Shown: one piece after another, positions 1-11,400 of the stretch | How the letters are laid out: each line of letters begins with the position of its first letter | Position numbering within the stretch: the first letter of the stretch is position 1 | Source: Capitulum mitella | Lineage: Eukaryota > Arthropoda > Thecostraca > Pollicipedomorpha > Pollicipedidae | DNA length: 64,000 bases | Direction: 5' to 3' | Assembly: GCA_030062745.1 (NCBI GenBank) | Contig: CP099844.1 | Coordinates: 4,059,481 to 4,123,480, forward strand | Position numbers and translations under genes: made by a program | The notes under the pieces: generated by a model | The model's input: only the letters and a program-made list of their open reading frames with translations | Databases searched by the model: none | Told to the model about the DNA's origin: nothing

Positions 1-2
1 TG

Positions 3-116
3 CAAATACTGGAAGCTGTAAACATCAGAGATTGCGATCCTCTTATTGACAGGCAGGTCAACGCCCGGGGTACTCTCTCTCTGTTTGACGGACCCTCGAT
101 TGGAGTCAGGATCTGA
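3..116 (+). CDS. C-terminal end of an unidentified upstream gene (partial)
   Basis: The frame is open from the left edge to a TGA at 114-116 and reads like ordinary protein, ending LSLFDGPSIGVRI. An AG at 51-52 inside the frame could be a splice acceptor, so the coding part may begin at 53 rather than run in from the edge. An AATAAA at 383-388 gives a 3' UTR of plausible length. I do not recognise the family. The frame is short, so chance remains possible. Confidence 0.4.
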   Translation, partial: QILEAVNIRDCDPLIDRQVNARGTLSLFDGPSIGVRI

Positions 117-382
117 GAGGCTGTTTAGTTTTGTTACGTTATGTTTTTCTACGCAGTCAATCGGAACTGCCCGAAATTTTAGGAAACATATGGTTTCAAA
201 TAGTTTGTCGAAACACTGTTCAGTTAATTTCGTGCCATTTCATTAGAAACCAACGATTGCGAATAAGAAACGACCCTTACCCAGTAATACCTCGTGTTTA
301 TGATATTTTAATCACATTGTTAGCTAGGTATGTTATATGTATGTGTAATGTGTTGAATGTTTGCCTGATGATATTGATGGAA

Positions 383-388
383 AATAAA
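383..388 (+). terminator. Polyadenylation signal AATAAA
   Basis: AATAAA lies about 270 bases after the TGA at 114-116 and before the family A element that starts at 472. It fits the 3' end of the partial upstream gene. Confidence 0.35.
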
Positions 389-471
389 CGAAACGTTGCA
401 TGATTTTGGAGAACTGCCTTTTTGCCTTGAGGAAAAAGAGCGAAAGCTTGTACGAACAACAGAAAGCTTAA

Positions 472-1722
472 CCCTATTCCCGGAGGGCTAGACGGTATGG
501 CCGATTCCCGGCAGGGGGGGGGGCGGATTCGGGCCCCCCTGAGATCTCGAGAACTACTTGTCCGATTTCATCGCAACAAACGGCAATCCATTTGCCGTGT
601 CGTGAACTAATTTTTATAAAAAGAAATTTTCAAAATTTTGAAATTTGTGGATACAGGGGGGCAAAAATGTCAAAACGGGGGGTACTTTTGGACTTCTTAT
701 AACTCCATTGTTTATGGACCGATTTCGATGAAACTGGCATGAATCGAGAGATTATGGATAGGGCTTTTACCATGGGTCCCAAAATCTGAAATTTTGAGAA
801 AATTCATGGGCGTCCACAGGGTTTCAAAAATTGGAGGATTAGTTTTCTAACAACTGGATGAACAAAAGAGGCAAAAACACTTTTTTGGCTTCTGTTAGTC
901 ATTTTATACTAAAGAAGAACAAATCGCATCACAATGTTTGTATAATGTTAGCATAGGCGGTGCCAGGGACATGAAAAAGGGGGAACTGTCATGGTCACAC
1001 GTTTCTCAGATCAACTTGTGACCTTTGACCTTAAATGACCTCCAGTGACCTTGGGGTCACCTGGAATGATCTCCTGTGCATTTAATATTATCTTTAAACG
1101 TTTTCAATCATTTGAATTCACTCTATTTCAAAAATTTCGTTTTATGGCTATTGCGATATAGGGTACGCGCACGGACATTTTAAGTCATAGCTCCGTGACC
1201 CGACCTGATATCAAGCTAAAACTTGCTACACAAGTAGAACGTACTCTTCTACCTCATATATATTCCGGGTTTGGCATTTGAAAAAACGGCCCCGAAATTA
1301 TAGCGAAAAAACAAATTTGGACTTTTGACCTTGACCTGACCTTGTAAAATGACATCAGGAGAACGAAACTATATCTGCACATTGCCCTACTATTTAGCTA
1401 TACATCCATATAAAGTTTTAAGTTCTATCTCAAAAACTCTGTTTTTGGCAGACATTTTCCTTTTACCTTTAACATGGCCAAAAATGGCATGAGGTGCCTC
1501 CCAAAAACTTTTCCTGGCTCCGCCCCTGTGCAAAAAAGAATTTTGAAATTTTTGAAATGAAATTATGAATTATTATATTAAAATATGAAATTACGTGCCG
1601 TGAAATTTGAAATTCACGGCACGTATGACCAAGTTTCGTGAAGCTGCGTTAAAAAGCCTGGAATTGGCAAGCAAAAAACCCGAGGGGGGTGGATTTCGCC
1701 CCCCCCCCTGCCGGGAATAGGG
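472..1722 (+). mobile_element. Family A TTAA-flanked non-autonomous element, copy 1
   Basis: This 1,251-bp element starts CCCTATTCCCGG and ends with the inverse, CCGGGAATAGGG. Complete TTAA copies sit outside both ends (468-471 and 1723-1726). TTAA duplication with ends beginning CCC is the mark of the piggyBac superfamily. There is no long open frame, so it would need a transposase supplied elsewhere. Runs of G next to each end lie beside second, internal copies of the CCGGGAAT/ATTCCCGG motif. The interior matches the copies at 40027-41209 and 54909-56152, which lie in the opposite orientation. Confidence 0.85.
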
Positions 1723-1773
1723 TTAAGGAAGAAAACAATAACAACTAGCTTCGCTATCATATTGAATTAACCA

Positions 1774-1775
<2 letters not shown>

Positions 1776-1814
<39 letters not shown>
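1776..1814. repeat. (TA)n microsatellite
   Basis: About 19 uninterrupted AT dinucleotides. Confidence 0.95.
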
Positions 1815-1816
<2 letters not shown>

Positions 1817-3290
1817 TGGAATGGCAAGAAGCCAGTATCCCGTTTGCTGCATTGCGAATACGAGGAGTTGCATGTCTCATGTGCATATTTTTCATTTGCA
1901 TTCACTGTGTATTTACTTTACTTTAGAAGTGGCTGCAAATGGCTAAAATTGTCTGTCTCGGCATCATGCCGCACCTTGTAAGGCACCGCGTTTTTGGTAA
2001 TACTGCGCACCGTCCGATAGTACCAGAATACCCGAAACCTGTGCTTTAACCCGCCACTGACGGGAGGACGTTCAACCCCTCCCCCTGGCGCATTTCCTTC
2101 ATATATCCCACAAGAATAAACGCAGCATTCTGAACCTGCCAGTTTTTCCTACATCATTTATACACACGCTAACAGAAATTTGGAAACGAGGTCATCTTAG
2201 GTCACGCCTTAATGACGTGATAAAGACATCATTTGTTGTTTGTTTGTTTTGCGATTCGGCGTCCAGTTTTACCTCGCCGCCGTGTTGTAGGTGGTTTTAC
2301 AACGTATCTTGGCTGTGGCTTGCGTTGCATATCAGCATGATCTGAGAGTTCAACAGAGAACACTTTTGGCCTCATGCTAGATCATTCTAGTTCAAATATG
2401 CGTTTTTTTATTTTCAGGGTCCGGTTAGAATACAGTTTAGGAGACGTACTCCATAAACTGATTTCTGGGCACGGCCAGATGGATTATCAAATTTTCTTGC
2501 AACATACTTCAAGTGCAACTTGCACAGCAGCTTCTTGCGACATTGCAATACTTTTTCGTAGTTTGATCTTGGGTGGTTTTATGCAGATTTCAGCTTAGCG
2601 AATAAAGTGGAGGCGTCTGTTTGGCGTTCTGGATGACCGGTTTTGAGTTATCTACCCCTGCAGTGTTGTGCAACATTTCATGGTGATGTGCCAGATGGGA
2701 CAAACTGACTTGTAGGTCCACCCAGAAATGTCAGATGGAGGTCACCAACGTGCTCGTATTACTCCTAGTTCGAAACTGGAAAATGTTGCAATGTTGCTTA
2801 TGCATGATAAATTGGGTCATTCCAAGGGTCATTTATTATTTGTAATCAAGGCTCTTAGAAAGTATTCTTTAGCATCTCCGTGTAAAATGGGCTGGGAAAC
2901 ATGTATTGCATGACACGTTAAAATGGAGGTCAATTTGACCCAGCCTGCGGCCTTGACCTTTGATGACTTTGGATCAGATGACACTTACAATACGAAATTA
3001 CGTTGCCAGGAATATATTATCACGCAGACTTAAGTCTCGTTCTGCTCTCACTGTGATTAGGTGACTCCAGAGAAAATGGTCACTTTTCTTTGTTTGACCT
3101 GACCTGTGGCATCAGTGTGATGTCATCAGTGGCACACTGATGACATCACAGGTCATGCACAGCCCAAACACAGCACAGACATACGTAACCCAAAGTGACA
3201 AACTGTGTAAGTCACAAGACCGGGAAATTTGGCGCTGTCGATTGGCGTTTGAATCAGCGAATTGGACGATTGATTCTCCAGATAGATCGA
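1815..3290. other. Intergenic, no gene recognised
   Basis: No convincing coding frame is visible. The stretch is moderately AT-rich. Around 2930-3150 it has the TGACCT/AGGTCA-rich wording seen in the family A and B elements. A strong hairpin lies at 3116-3150. Confidence 0.5.
3116..3150. repeat. Perfect 16-bp hairpin with a 3-base loop
   Basis: TGTGATGTCATCAGTG at 3116-3131 is followed by GCA and then its exact reverse complement at 3135-3150. Each arm contains TGATGTCATCA, itself a near-palindrome. No neighbouring gene explains it. Confidence 0.8.
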
Positions 3291-5890
3291 GATAGACGCC
3301 TTTCCCCCCGGAGGGGCGGGGGCGGGGCGATGAGGGCGATGCCCCCCATGCCTAAGAAAGGACCCCTTGAGAGAGGTTCCGAAAGGAGCCCTCTCGGGTC
3401 GCCCCAGGAAGAGCCCCTTTCAGACTTAAAAGGGGCCCCGGATGGCCCCGTACGATGTTCATGGGGTTTCTTTGAAAACTTGACGGATACTTGATACAGT
3501 CAGGGGACCTCTGGGACGGTAAGATAACCTCTGAGACACATAGAAGTGCCCCTAAAGCTCCCAAAGGGCCCCTGAGACCACAACAGGGCCCCAACATAGC
3601 AGATTGCTCCTGAGACCGCCAGAAGGGCCACAGTGCCCTGAGACGGCCAAGATGAGGACAGAGTCCTTAGGACGGCATAAGAGCCCCTCGAATGTCATAG
3701 GGGCCCCGAATGGGTTTCACAGACCTGTGTAAAAAGCTGAAGGTTCTTGATCCAACCAGAGGGTCTCCGGGAGAGTTAATGAGGCTCTGAGACGGGCAAG
3801 ATGGCCCTTTAGATGGATAGAAGGGCCCATGAAACTCTTCAACAGTCCCTGGGACCGCGAGAGGGGCCCCAACACGGCAAAGGGCCCACGAGGCCGCTTA
3901 AAGTGCCACAGAAGCCCTGAGACAAGAGCTTAACAAGGTGTCTAGCACGGCATAAGGAGACCCTGGACAGCCAGAGGGGCCCCTGAGCAGGGACTCAATA
4001 GTGAATTTCTCAACCTCGAGATGGCCCCCAATGGGCTACGCTGGCCTTTTTGGAAACTTGAAGGGTTCTTGATGCAGCCAGGGGCCCTGGGAAGGTGAGG
4101 AGGGTCCTGAGACGGCAAGGTGAACCTATACACAGCGGATGGCCCCTGAGATCGGCAAAAAGGTTGGAGGGCCCCTGCGAGGCAGACGATAAGAGTACCT
4201 CTCAGACGGTATGAGCTCTGGACAGCCTGAGGGTCCCTTAGCAGTGCCGCAGCCAGGGGGAGGGGCCTGGGGTCCCAGGAACCCCAAATTTTTGAAAAGG
4301 GGCCTACCGAGGTTAAAAAATTGTTCTTATAAAATCCGAAGCCATCGTCAGAATACTTTAAACACCGTAGACAGAAGAAGACAAAGGTGGAATACAGAGA
4401 TCCAAGCTCATAGAGGGACCCTTATCGGCCTGAAGGGGGCCCCTTGCCGGTCTGTGGGGGCCCCTGCCAGACAATGTGGCCCCCTGCTAGTCTGTAGAAG
4501 CCCCTGCTGTCCTACAGGAAGACCCTGCCAGCCTGCAGGAGCCCCCTGCCGGCCTGAAGGGACCTCCTGTCGGCCTTTTGGGCCCCTACTAGCATGAAGG
4601 CACCACCTGCCAGTTTGTAGGACTCCCTGCCGATCTATGGGTCCCTGCCAGCTTTCGGAGGGCCCCTGCTGGCCTGTGGAGTGATCCCCCGCTGTTCTAT
4701 GGGAATCTGCCGACCTGCAAGGGCCCCCTGTCGGTTGGAAGGGGCATTCTACTTGCCTGCAGCTAACCCCTTGTCGGCTTGAAGGGGCCCCTGTTGAAAT
4801 GCATGGGCCCTTGCCGGCTGTAGGCCCCCTGCCAGCCTGTGGAAGGGCTCGCTTTCGGCCTGTTGCAGGCCCCCTAACGTATAGGGAAGCCCCTGATGGC
4901 CTGCAAAGGGGCCCCCTGACAGCTGCTGAGGCCCCCAAAGAAAAATCGTTTCTGGCGCGATCATCAACAATCAAAGAAGAGCTAGCTGGTTGCAACTAAT
5001 AATGTTTAGGAACGGAAAGCGTCCACTGTTCACTCGCTGTTTCTATTCAGGGGACCCGCTCATAGGATGCGGGCTCACCATTCGTCACGCACCCCGGAAA
5101 TTTTGGGCTGGTTGTACTCTTCTGCGAGTCTCTTGTAAAATGTCAATAATTTTGCCTGTTGTCCAGGGGGCCCGCATGAAGTGAGACAGCCCACCGCTGG
5201 GGGAGGATCTCCCCCGAAATTTTGGGTTGGTTGCGCTCTTGCCTCCGAGTAAGGCGGGGGGCTAGGCGTAGCAAAGGTCCCCCTGACACTGCCCGTGAAG
5301 CCGCCATGGAGACTACTGGGGACGTTTAGAAGGCCCATGACCCTGTACAGGGGCCCTGAAATCGCCAAAAGGTCTTTTTGTGACTGTGACGAAGAGCCCC
5401 TGAGACGGCAAAAAATGTTCCCAAAGACGACGAGAGTGGCACCTAAGACAACAGGAGGTCCACTGAGACGACCAGAGGGGCCCCGAAACTACTAAGCTTT
5501 GAGACATCCAACCAGCCCCTGAAACGGCCAAAGGACCTAGAGGATTGCCAGAGGCGCCTCCGTCACGGCAGAGAAAAGGGAGCGGGGTATAAAAGACCCT
5601 TGTTGCTGCCTGAGGGGCTTCTTATACAACAAAAATTCTCCAGGGACGACAGGAAGGAACATAAGAAGGCTTAAGTACCCCTCAAGCTGTCAGATATGTC
5701 CATGACACTGCCCGTAGTGCCCCTGAAACTACCAAGGGAACGCCTGAGACGTCCCGAGGGCCACTTGAAACTGTAAAAGGAACCCGAGACCACCAAAGGG
5801 TCTTGACGCGGTAGACGGTCCGGGACCACCAAAAAAAACAGCAAAAATTTATCCAGAAGCTACGAGGGAGCAGCGGACCCTGCACCAGGT
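3290..5890. repeat. GC-rich degenerate minisatellite block
   Basis: Two related patterns fill this block. At about 3340-4210 and 5270-5880 a motif like GGGGCCCCTGAGACGGCAA recurs at irregular spacing. At about 4420-4930 a motif like GGGGCCCCTGCCGGCCTG recurs roughly every 30-35 bases. The high GC and low stop frequency open long frames on both strands (for example 4408-4995 on -), but these are compositional and encode only imperfect repeats. I see no gene in it. Confidence 0.75.
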
Positions 5891-6360
5891 ACAGAGACTA
5901 CATTTCAGGTAGAGGGAGGGACACAGCCGCCTAAAATCCTGCCTTTGTTGTCACATTTCGGCCGCTTTGTATGGGAACAACATGCAGAATTTTCTCAAAT
6001 GAGATGACACGCTTTATTTTTGCGGTTACTCTATATGACAAAAAAACGTAAAATCGCATGAAATATTTCACCCTTTCACCCAGCCGACCAACGTTTTTCA
6101 TATCCAGAGGAGAAAATGCGGGCCCAGACCGAGAGAAGGGCCCCGCGCTAACTATTCCATCCCCCAAGCAAAATCCTGGATCCGTCCTTGGCTCTTGCGA
6201 GGGTCCTCCCCTCGCCCTAGCCCTCGCGAGACTTTTCGTCCTCCCCATAGCTCTCTCGAGGGCTCAAGCCTTCACCCTCGCCATAGCCCATGAGAGGGCC
6301 ATTACCCTTTCCAAAGCCCTCAAGAGGATCCTCGCCTTCTCCAAGTTTTCGCGAGGTAGA

Positions 6361-6361
<1 letters not shown>

Positions 6362-6407
<46 letters not shown>

Positions 6408-6436
6408 GTATGTATGTATATGTATATATATATATC
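6362..6436. repeat. (TA)n-rich microsatellite
   Basis: A TA run interrupted by TG steps. It is followed within 40 bases by a (TG)n/(GTGC) run at 6473-6514, giving two adjacent simple repeats of different type. Confidence 0.95.
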
Positions 6437-6472
6437 AAGGCAAACTATTGGGACAAACTCGGGACAACCTGC

Positions 6473-6514
6473 TGTGTGTGTGCGTGTGCGTGTGCGTGTG
6501 TGTGTGTGTGTGTA
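6473..6514. repeat. (TG)n microsatellite
   Basis: Alternating TGTG and TGCG steps ending in a pure TG run. Confidence 0.95.
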
Positions 6515-6939
6515 GTTGAGTCCCGCCGACGTAACCAGGAGCAGGACGGTATAAACCGTAAACACTGCAGTCGAGCTGTGATTGACGACTCCTGCTGGCA
6601 ACGCAACGTGAGGAGTATCTGGTGGCATCTGACAGATGAAGACATCATTTCCCGGGACGGTGACGGGTTATATCCGCTACCTCCGCGGTTCGGCACCCAG
6701 CCGTTGTCTTATTTCGGTGAGCTTAGGCAGCATGCCTTGAATGCGCTGGGGATAATTTCGTACAGGTTTACATCGAATAGTGAACTGTCGAGTTTTTTCG
6801 ACCAGTGATTCTAGTTGTGACTTAACAAAGTACAAAATGGCCTTTATATGCTCCAAGGCTCTGGGTATGATTATATGGTTATGAAAATAGCCTTGATACC
6901 GGGAGAGACCTAGGTTTACACAGTATATACATATAAATA

Positions 6940-6943
<4 letters not shown>

Positions 6944-6973
<30 letters not shown>
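6944..6973. repeat. (TA)n microsatellite
   Basis: A short pure TA run. Confidence 0.9.
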
Positions 6974-6976
<3 letters not shown>

Positions 6977-7339
6977 TTACTAGATAGGTATATTCTTGGG
7001 TGTAAAATTACAAGTTTTGATATAGAATAAATTCATCGAGCCCTAAAATGTGACACTAATAACTTATTTACGGTGGTACATTTTAGAAAGCAAAAAAAAA
7101 AACAAAAAACAAATGAACAGGTCAGGATATTGGTATGAGATTTCATACTAATGTTTCACTTTGGTATGGAGAGCTCCAATCCAAAAGTATACAAAGTTAC
7201 ACCACTGGATATATCTTCTCTTTTACACAGAAAAGAAAACGGCCGTTTTGTTGTAAGACTGCGTTGCATCTGCTAAAGGATGATTCTTTTGTTTGTTTTC
7301 TGTCTTCTTTACCGATGCATCAGTCAGGCTTGGCTATAA

Positions 7340-7860
7340 GCGTTGTAGTTCTGTGTCAGGTCATGCGTCTCGTCAGGTGTCAGTCAGTCAGTCGGTCCGA
7401 AAACGGCCTACTGATTCCGTTTGACCAGTCCCACCATTCCCTCGATCATTTGTTTGCTGTGGGTTAGGACGCAGACCCTCGTGGACTCGAGCCGCTTGAT
7501 TTAAGTGTTGTGTCTCGTCGGGCGCTAGTCAATTGCCTTTGTTTTCTGGCTTCTTTTTCGACGCGTCAGGATTGACCGTTATCGTTTAGTCGGAAGCCGA
7601 CTACTCCTGTGTACAGTCGTGCGTCTCGTCAGGCGTCGGTCGGTCGTCTGCAGTTGTTTGTACGTTGTCTCGTCAGGCGTCAGTCAGTCGTCTGCTATCG
7701 TTTGTACGTCGATCATTGTTTGCTTCTTTGTTTGTGAGTTAGGACACACAGCCTCTTGGGCTCAGGTCCGAAATCTTGGGTCAGGTTTTGTGTCTCGTCA
7801 GGCGTCACTCAGTCATCAACACTTATTTGTTTCGTACGTTGATCACTGTCAATGGAATGA
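7340..7860. repeat. Degenerate tandem repeat with TCTCGTCAGGCGTCAGTC core
   Basis: The core TCTCGTCAGGCGTCAGTC recurs with changes near 7367, 7507, 7623, 7670 and 7793. Spacers between cores share pieces such as TTTGTTTGC and GTACGTTGATCA. It looks like an old satellite of roughly 50-150-bp units. The flanks 5890-7340 and 7860-8440 show no recognisable gene. Confidence 0.6.
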
Positions 7861-8489
7861 ACACTATTTCGTCTGAGTAGCGCCAAGGCCAGGTGGCGCC
7901 AATATTGGAATAATTTCTGATGCTCTAGATTTTGCCGACTCCCCCGAAAACTGGTTTAAGATCAAAATAAATACAGTTTATTGTCGGGCACACTAGTGAG
8001 TTTAAACAAATCTGCTGAGTACGTTTAATAAATGATTATGGAATTAATCGTTATTGGTGCCGTTCACGTACGATGATCAAGGAGTTTCTCTCTTTTCATT
8101 CTTTTTCTCAAAGTTGTACCGTTTATTTTTCATGATGTTTGTAAAGTCGGTCCCAAATATTGTAAACACATCGTGTTATTACGTATCACCTAGATAACGT
8201 TGTCTTACGCAAAGATTATGAAACAAAAAAATGCATTATAAATGTTCTTGATTCTTTTCTAAAAGCATATTATGCACTAAAAACTGTGTACAATAATTCC
8301 CAGATTTTTCCATTTTAAATGACGAATAGCAAAACAATTTTAAATTTGAGAAGGTTTTTATGTTTATCCATCTTAGATAAGGAAAACTGAAATAATTATA
8401 GCCACATTGCCCCTTGTATTTTCACATTCTGCTTTCCACTGCATTATGGGTATTGCATAGCGTCAACATTCGTGTATTTGCCGCCGTAA

Positions 8490-11400
8490 ATGGGGAGCAG
8501 CGATGTGTTGAAAATGTCTGCCCCTATTTTAAAGTGGAAAAGGATCGGAAATGCAAGTGGTCCATGTCCCAGACCACGCCATGGACATCGTGCTGTCGCT
8601 ATCAAGGACCTAATGGTGGTTTTTGGTGGCGGAAATGAAGGCATCGTTGATGAACTTCACGTTTACAATACAGGTTAGTGCACTCATCCACTCCAGTTTC
8701 CTTGCGGATTGCAGGTGCATTGCGTCCATGGCTTGCATGTTTCCACTGCAAGTGCTGCTAATGGAACACCATTATCTATGTAATTTGGCAGTCCCCATCT
8801 ACATACTGTAAGGAAATCATGGGCTCTACTTAGTATGCATACATGCAAACAGGTAAAAAAACAGCTTATCCCTGACTGGAGGGCGGTTCATTGCCCCCAA
8901 CATTTTTCCAAGGCTCTGAGAGATTGCATGTGATATCACAAATTTTGTATCTTGCTTGGCCATTTTCACATCTCTTGTCAAAATATTGACCTGGGGGGGG
9001 GGGCAGGGGTCTAACCTTGGCCAGTTCAAGAAAACCAATGCCCAAAAAGGTTTAGCACTAGGTACCTTTAGAAAATGTTGTACTGCAGTAATACTCAGGG
9101 ATTAAATATTTGATGGTCCAGTAAATTTGCATTTCAAGCTATTGTAACACAAGGGTGACTGACCAAAGATCAAGCCCATTTTCAAAGTTATCATTTTTTC
9201 ATAAATTGACAGGATTTTTGCAACATTTTGAGTCTCAGAAGATGCAGACATCCAGCTGTTGTCATTGGGCAATGTATCAATAACCCTAAACCATGGACCC
9301 CATCATTACTGTTATAACCCAAAATGTGCTGTGGTCATTGGGCATAAAAAATGGCAACATACTCTTGTGGTAGTAGATAGTAAGAAGGTCAAAAGTTTCC
9401 AAGACTTGCATATGTTTGAAATAAGCATATAATAGAGCAAGAAACGTTCTACCATTTGTGTAGATTAATAACTATGGAATTGTTTCAAAACTGAAACACA
9501 GGAAACCATCCAAGAACCAGTAGGATCAAGAAACATTTCTTGGCAAGGCTTATGTCATCAAAATATAGGAGTGCTTAAATTGGTTGCCATTAATGCCACC
9601 AGGTATTTAGCACTGACACATATGCAGTGGCACAAAAACCACTTGTTCCATAATGCAGCATTTCCCTATATAGGTTGAAGAATTCAAAGAAATTGGACAT
9701 GTATTCACATTGGTGATGTTTTGTCTGTTCATTGCTGCATCTGCCTTTTCTTTATTCATTGCAGCTGTTGATATCTGGGCTGTTTCTTAGTTTCATGTAG
9801 TCAGCTATGAGGAATCATATAGAGGTTGTAAATGGCTCACATATTATCCAAGACTAAACATGAGATCAGTTTTTAGCTCTGCTTGTCACTAGTATGCCAA
9901 CAGTATGCTTATTTCTATCATGCATTGAGCCATTCATGAGTAAGAGGAGGATGGTCAACCCCTCCCCTCATTGGGGCATGCATGGTGCTGACTGCAGTTG
10001 GGTAGGGTATTAAAGGTCATTGGTTGGTCATGACCTCAGCCTGTCATAATAGATCTGTCTGCTGTGCTGTCTTCAAGCATGGTGTCATAATGCAATGTGC
10101 TCTATAGAAATGCTTCCAATCAGTATGGAGGCATTATGCTGTAATTCTTTGCAAATGCCTTGTGGTGCAGTTAGCAACAGTTGTGTTATGTTTGATGAGG
10201 TTTGGATCTGTTTTGGCACTTTGTTGGCATAAGCTTAACTGTGGTACTCAAAGCATAATGGCATTATGTGAGGTTTGGTTAGTCTAAGGACAGTGGTATG
10301 TTTTTTAGTTAAAAGTAGTCTGTCAGATGCCAACTGCTGTTCAACTCTGGGATAGGGTGGCTAGCTGGTCTTCTGCTCAAGTTTATTGCTGCTTGCACAA
10401 AGTGGTCACAGTACAGTCATTTTCTGGCAAGGCAACCTCAGTACAGTCCCAGTTCTGCCCCAAATGGTACAGAATAGATGAAAAGTTTATTTGTGAGTCT
10501 TTCTGCCACATGGATTATTGTTTGTTTGATTATTGTCATTACAGTACAGCACATGTGCAGTAGTCATACAGGTAGAACTAGGATAATAATAAATGTACAG
10601 ATAATACTATAGCAATCCACCATGTTTGGAATAGAATGTGTGAACTTGACTTGCCTGAAACATGTGGTTTGTTGCTGAATTTAGGCCACTTTGTTTGTTA
10701 ATCAACAAAAAATATTGGCACAATTTTTACTGTTTTTTTTTTTCTTGTCAGATGGCATATTTTAGACAAAGGTGGCACATTGGTGCAGTTGCTGCTTGTT
10801 GATCAGTCTTTTTAGGAAGTTTGTTGTGGTAGTGAGAGTCCTGATCCAATCTGTTGTCCCAAGGTGCATTGCACTGCCCCAAGTTTGCTACTTCTGCCCA
10901 AAAAATTTCAAAACAGTCCCTGAACCTGCCATCTTCCTGCAAGTTTTAGCCAGCAAGAACTGGCTAAAACATGTCATCTTTTGCAAACTGCTCCAACATT
11001 GCCCACCTTATGAAGGAATCCAGACCTTCAGCAGTTTAGACCCTTTTGATGTCCATCACTGGAAGCCTGATAGGAGGAAAAGCCCAACTTTTGGATGTTA
11101 CTAGGCTGGCATCATAGTCCGTTATTGGGAAAACGAACATCCTTTGTACCTGCTAGGAACAACAATTTATGTACTCATCAATGCTCTGTGACAATTATTA
11201 TATGGTATCTAGTCCTTGTCCAAATGGCATAATAGATTAAGAAATTAAAAATACCACTTTTAATTCAGCCCCATGAGGGCTTAATGTAGAAAACATGAAA
11301 ACATCTGCAGGGTATGATATGTGATAATATAAGGCATGGTCAGGCATGCTGTTGTGTTTTGCTGCACCTTTTGTAATCTTTCTTGCATCACTTTGGAAAT

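Noticed and set aside
4408..4995. 195-codon reverse frame
   Set aside because: Follows the GGGGCCCCTG minisatellite; imperfect repeat peptide with no known domain.
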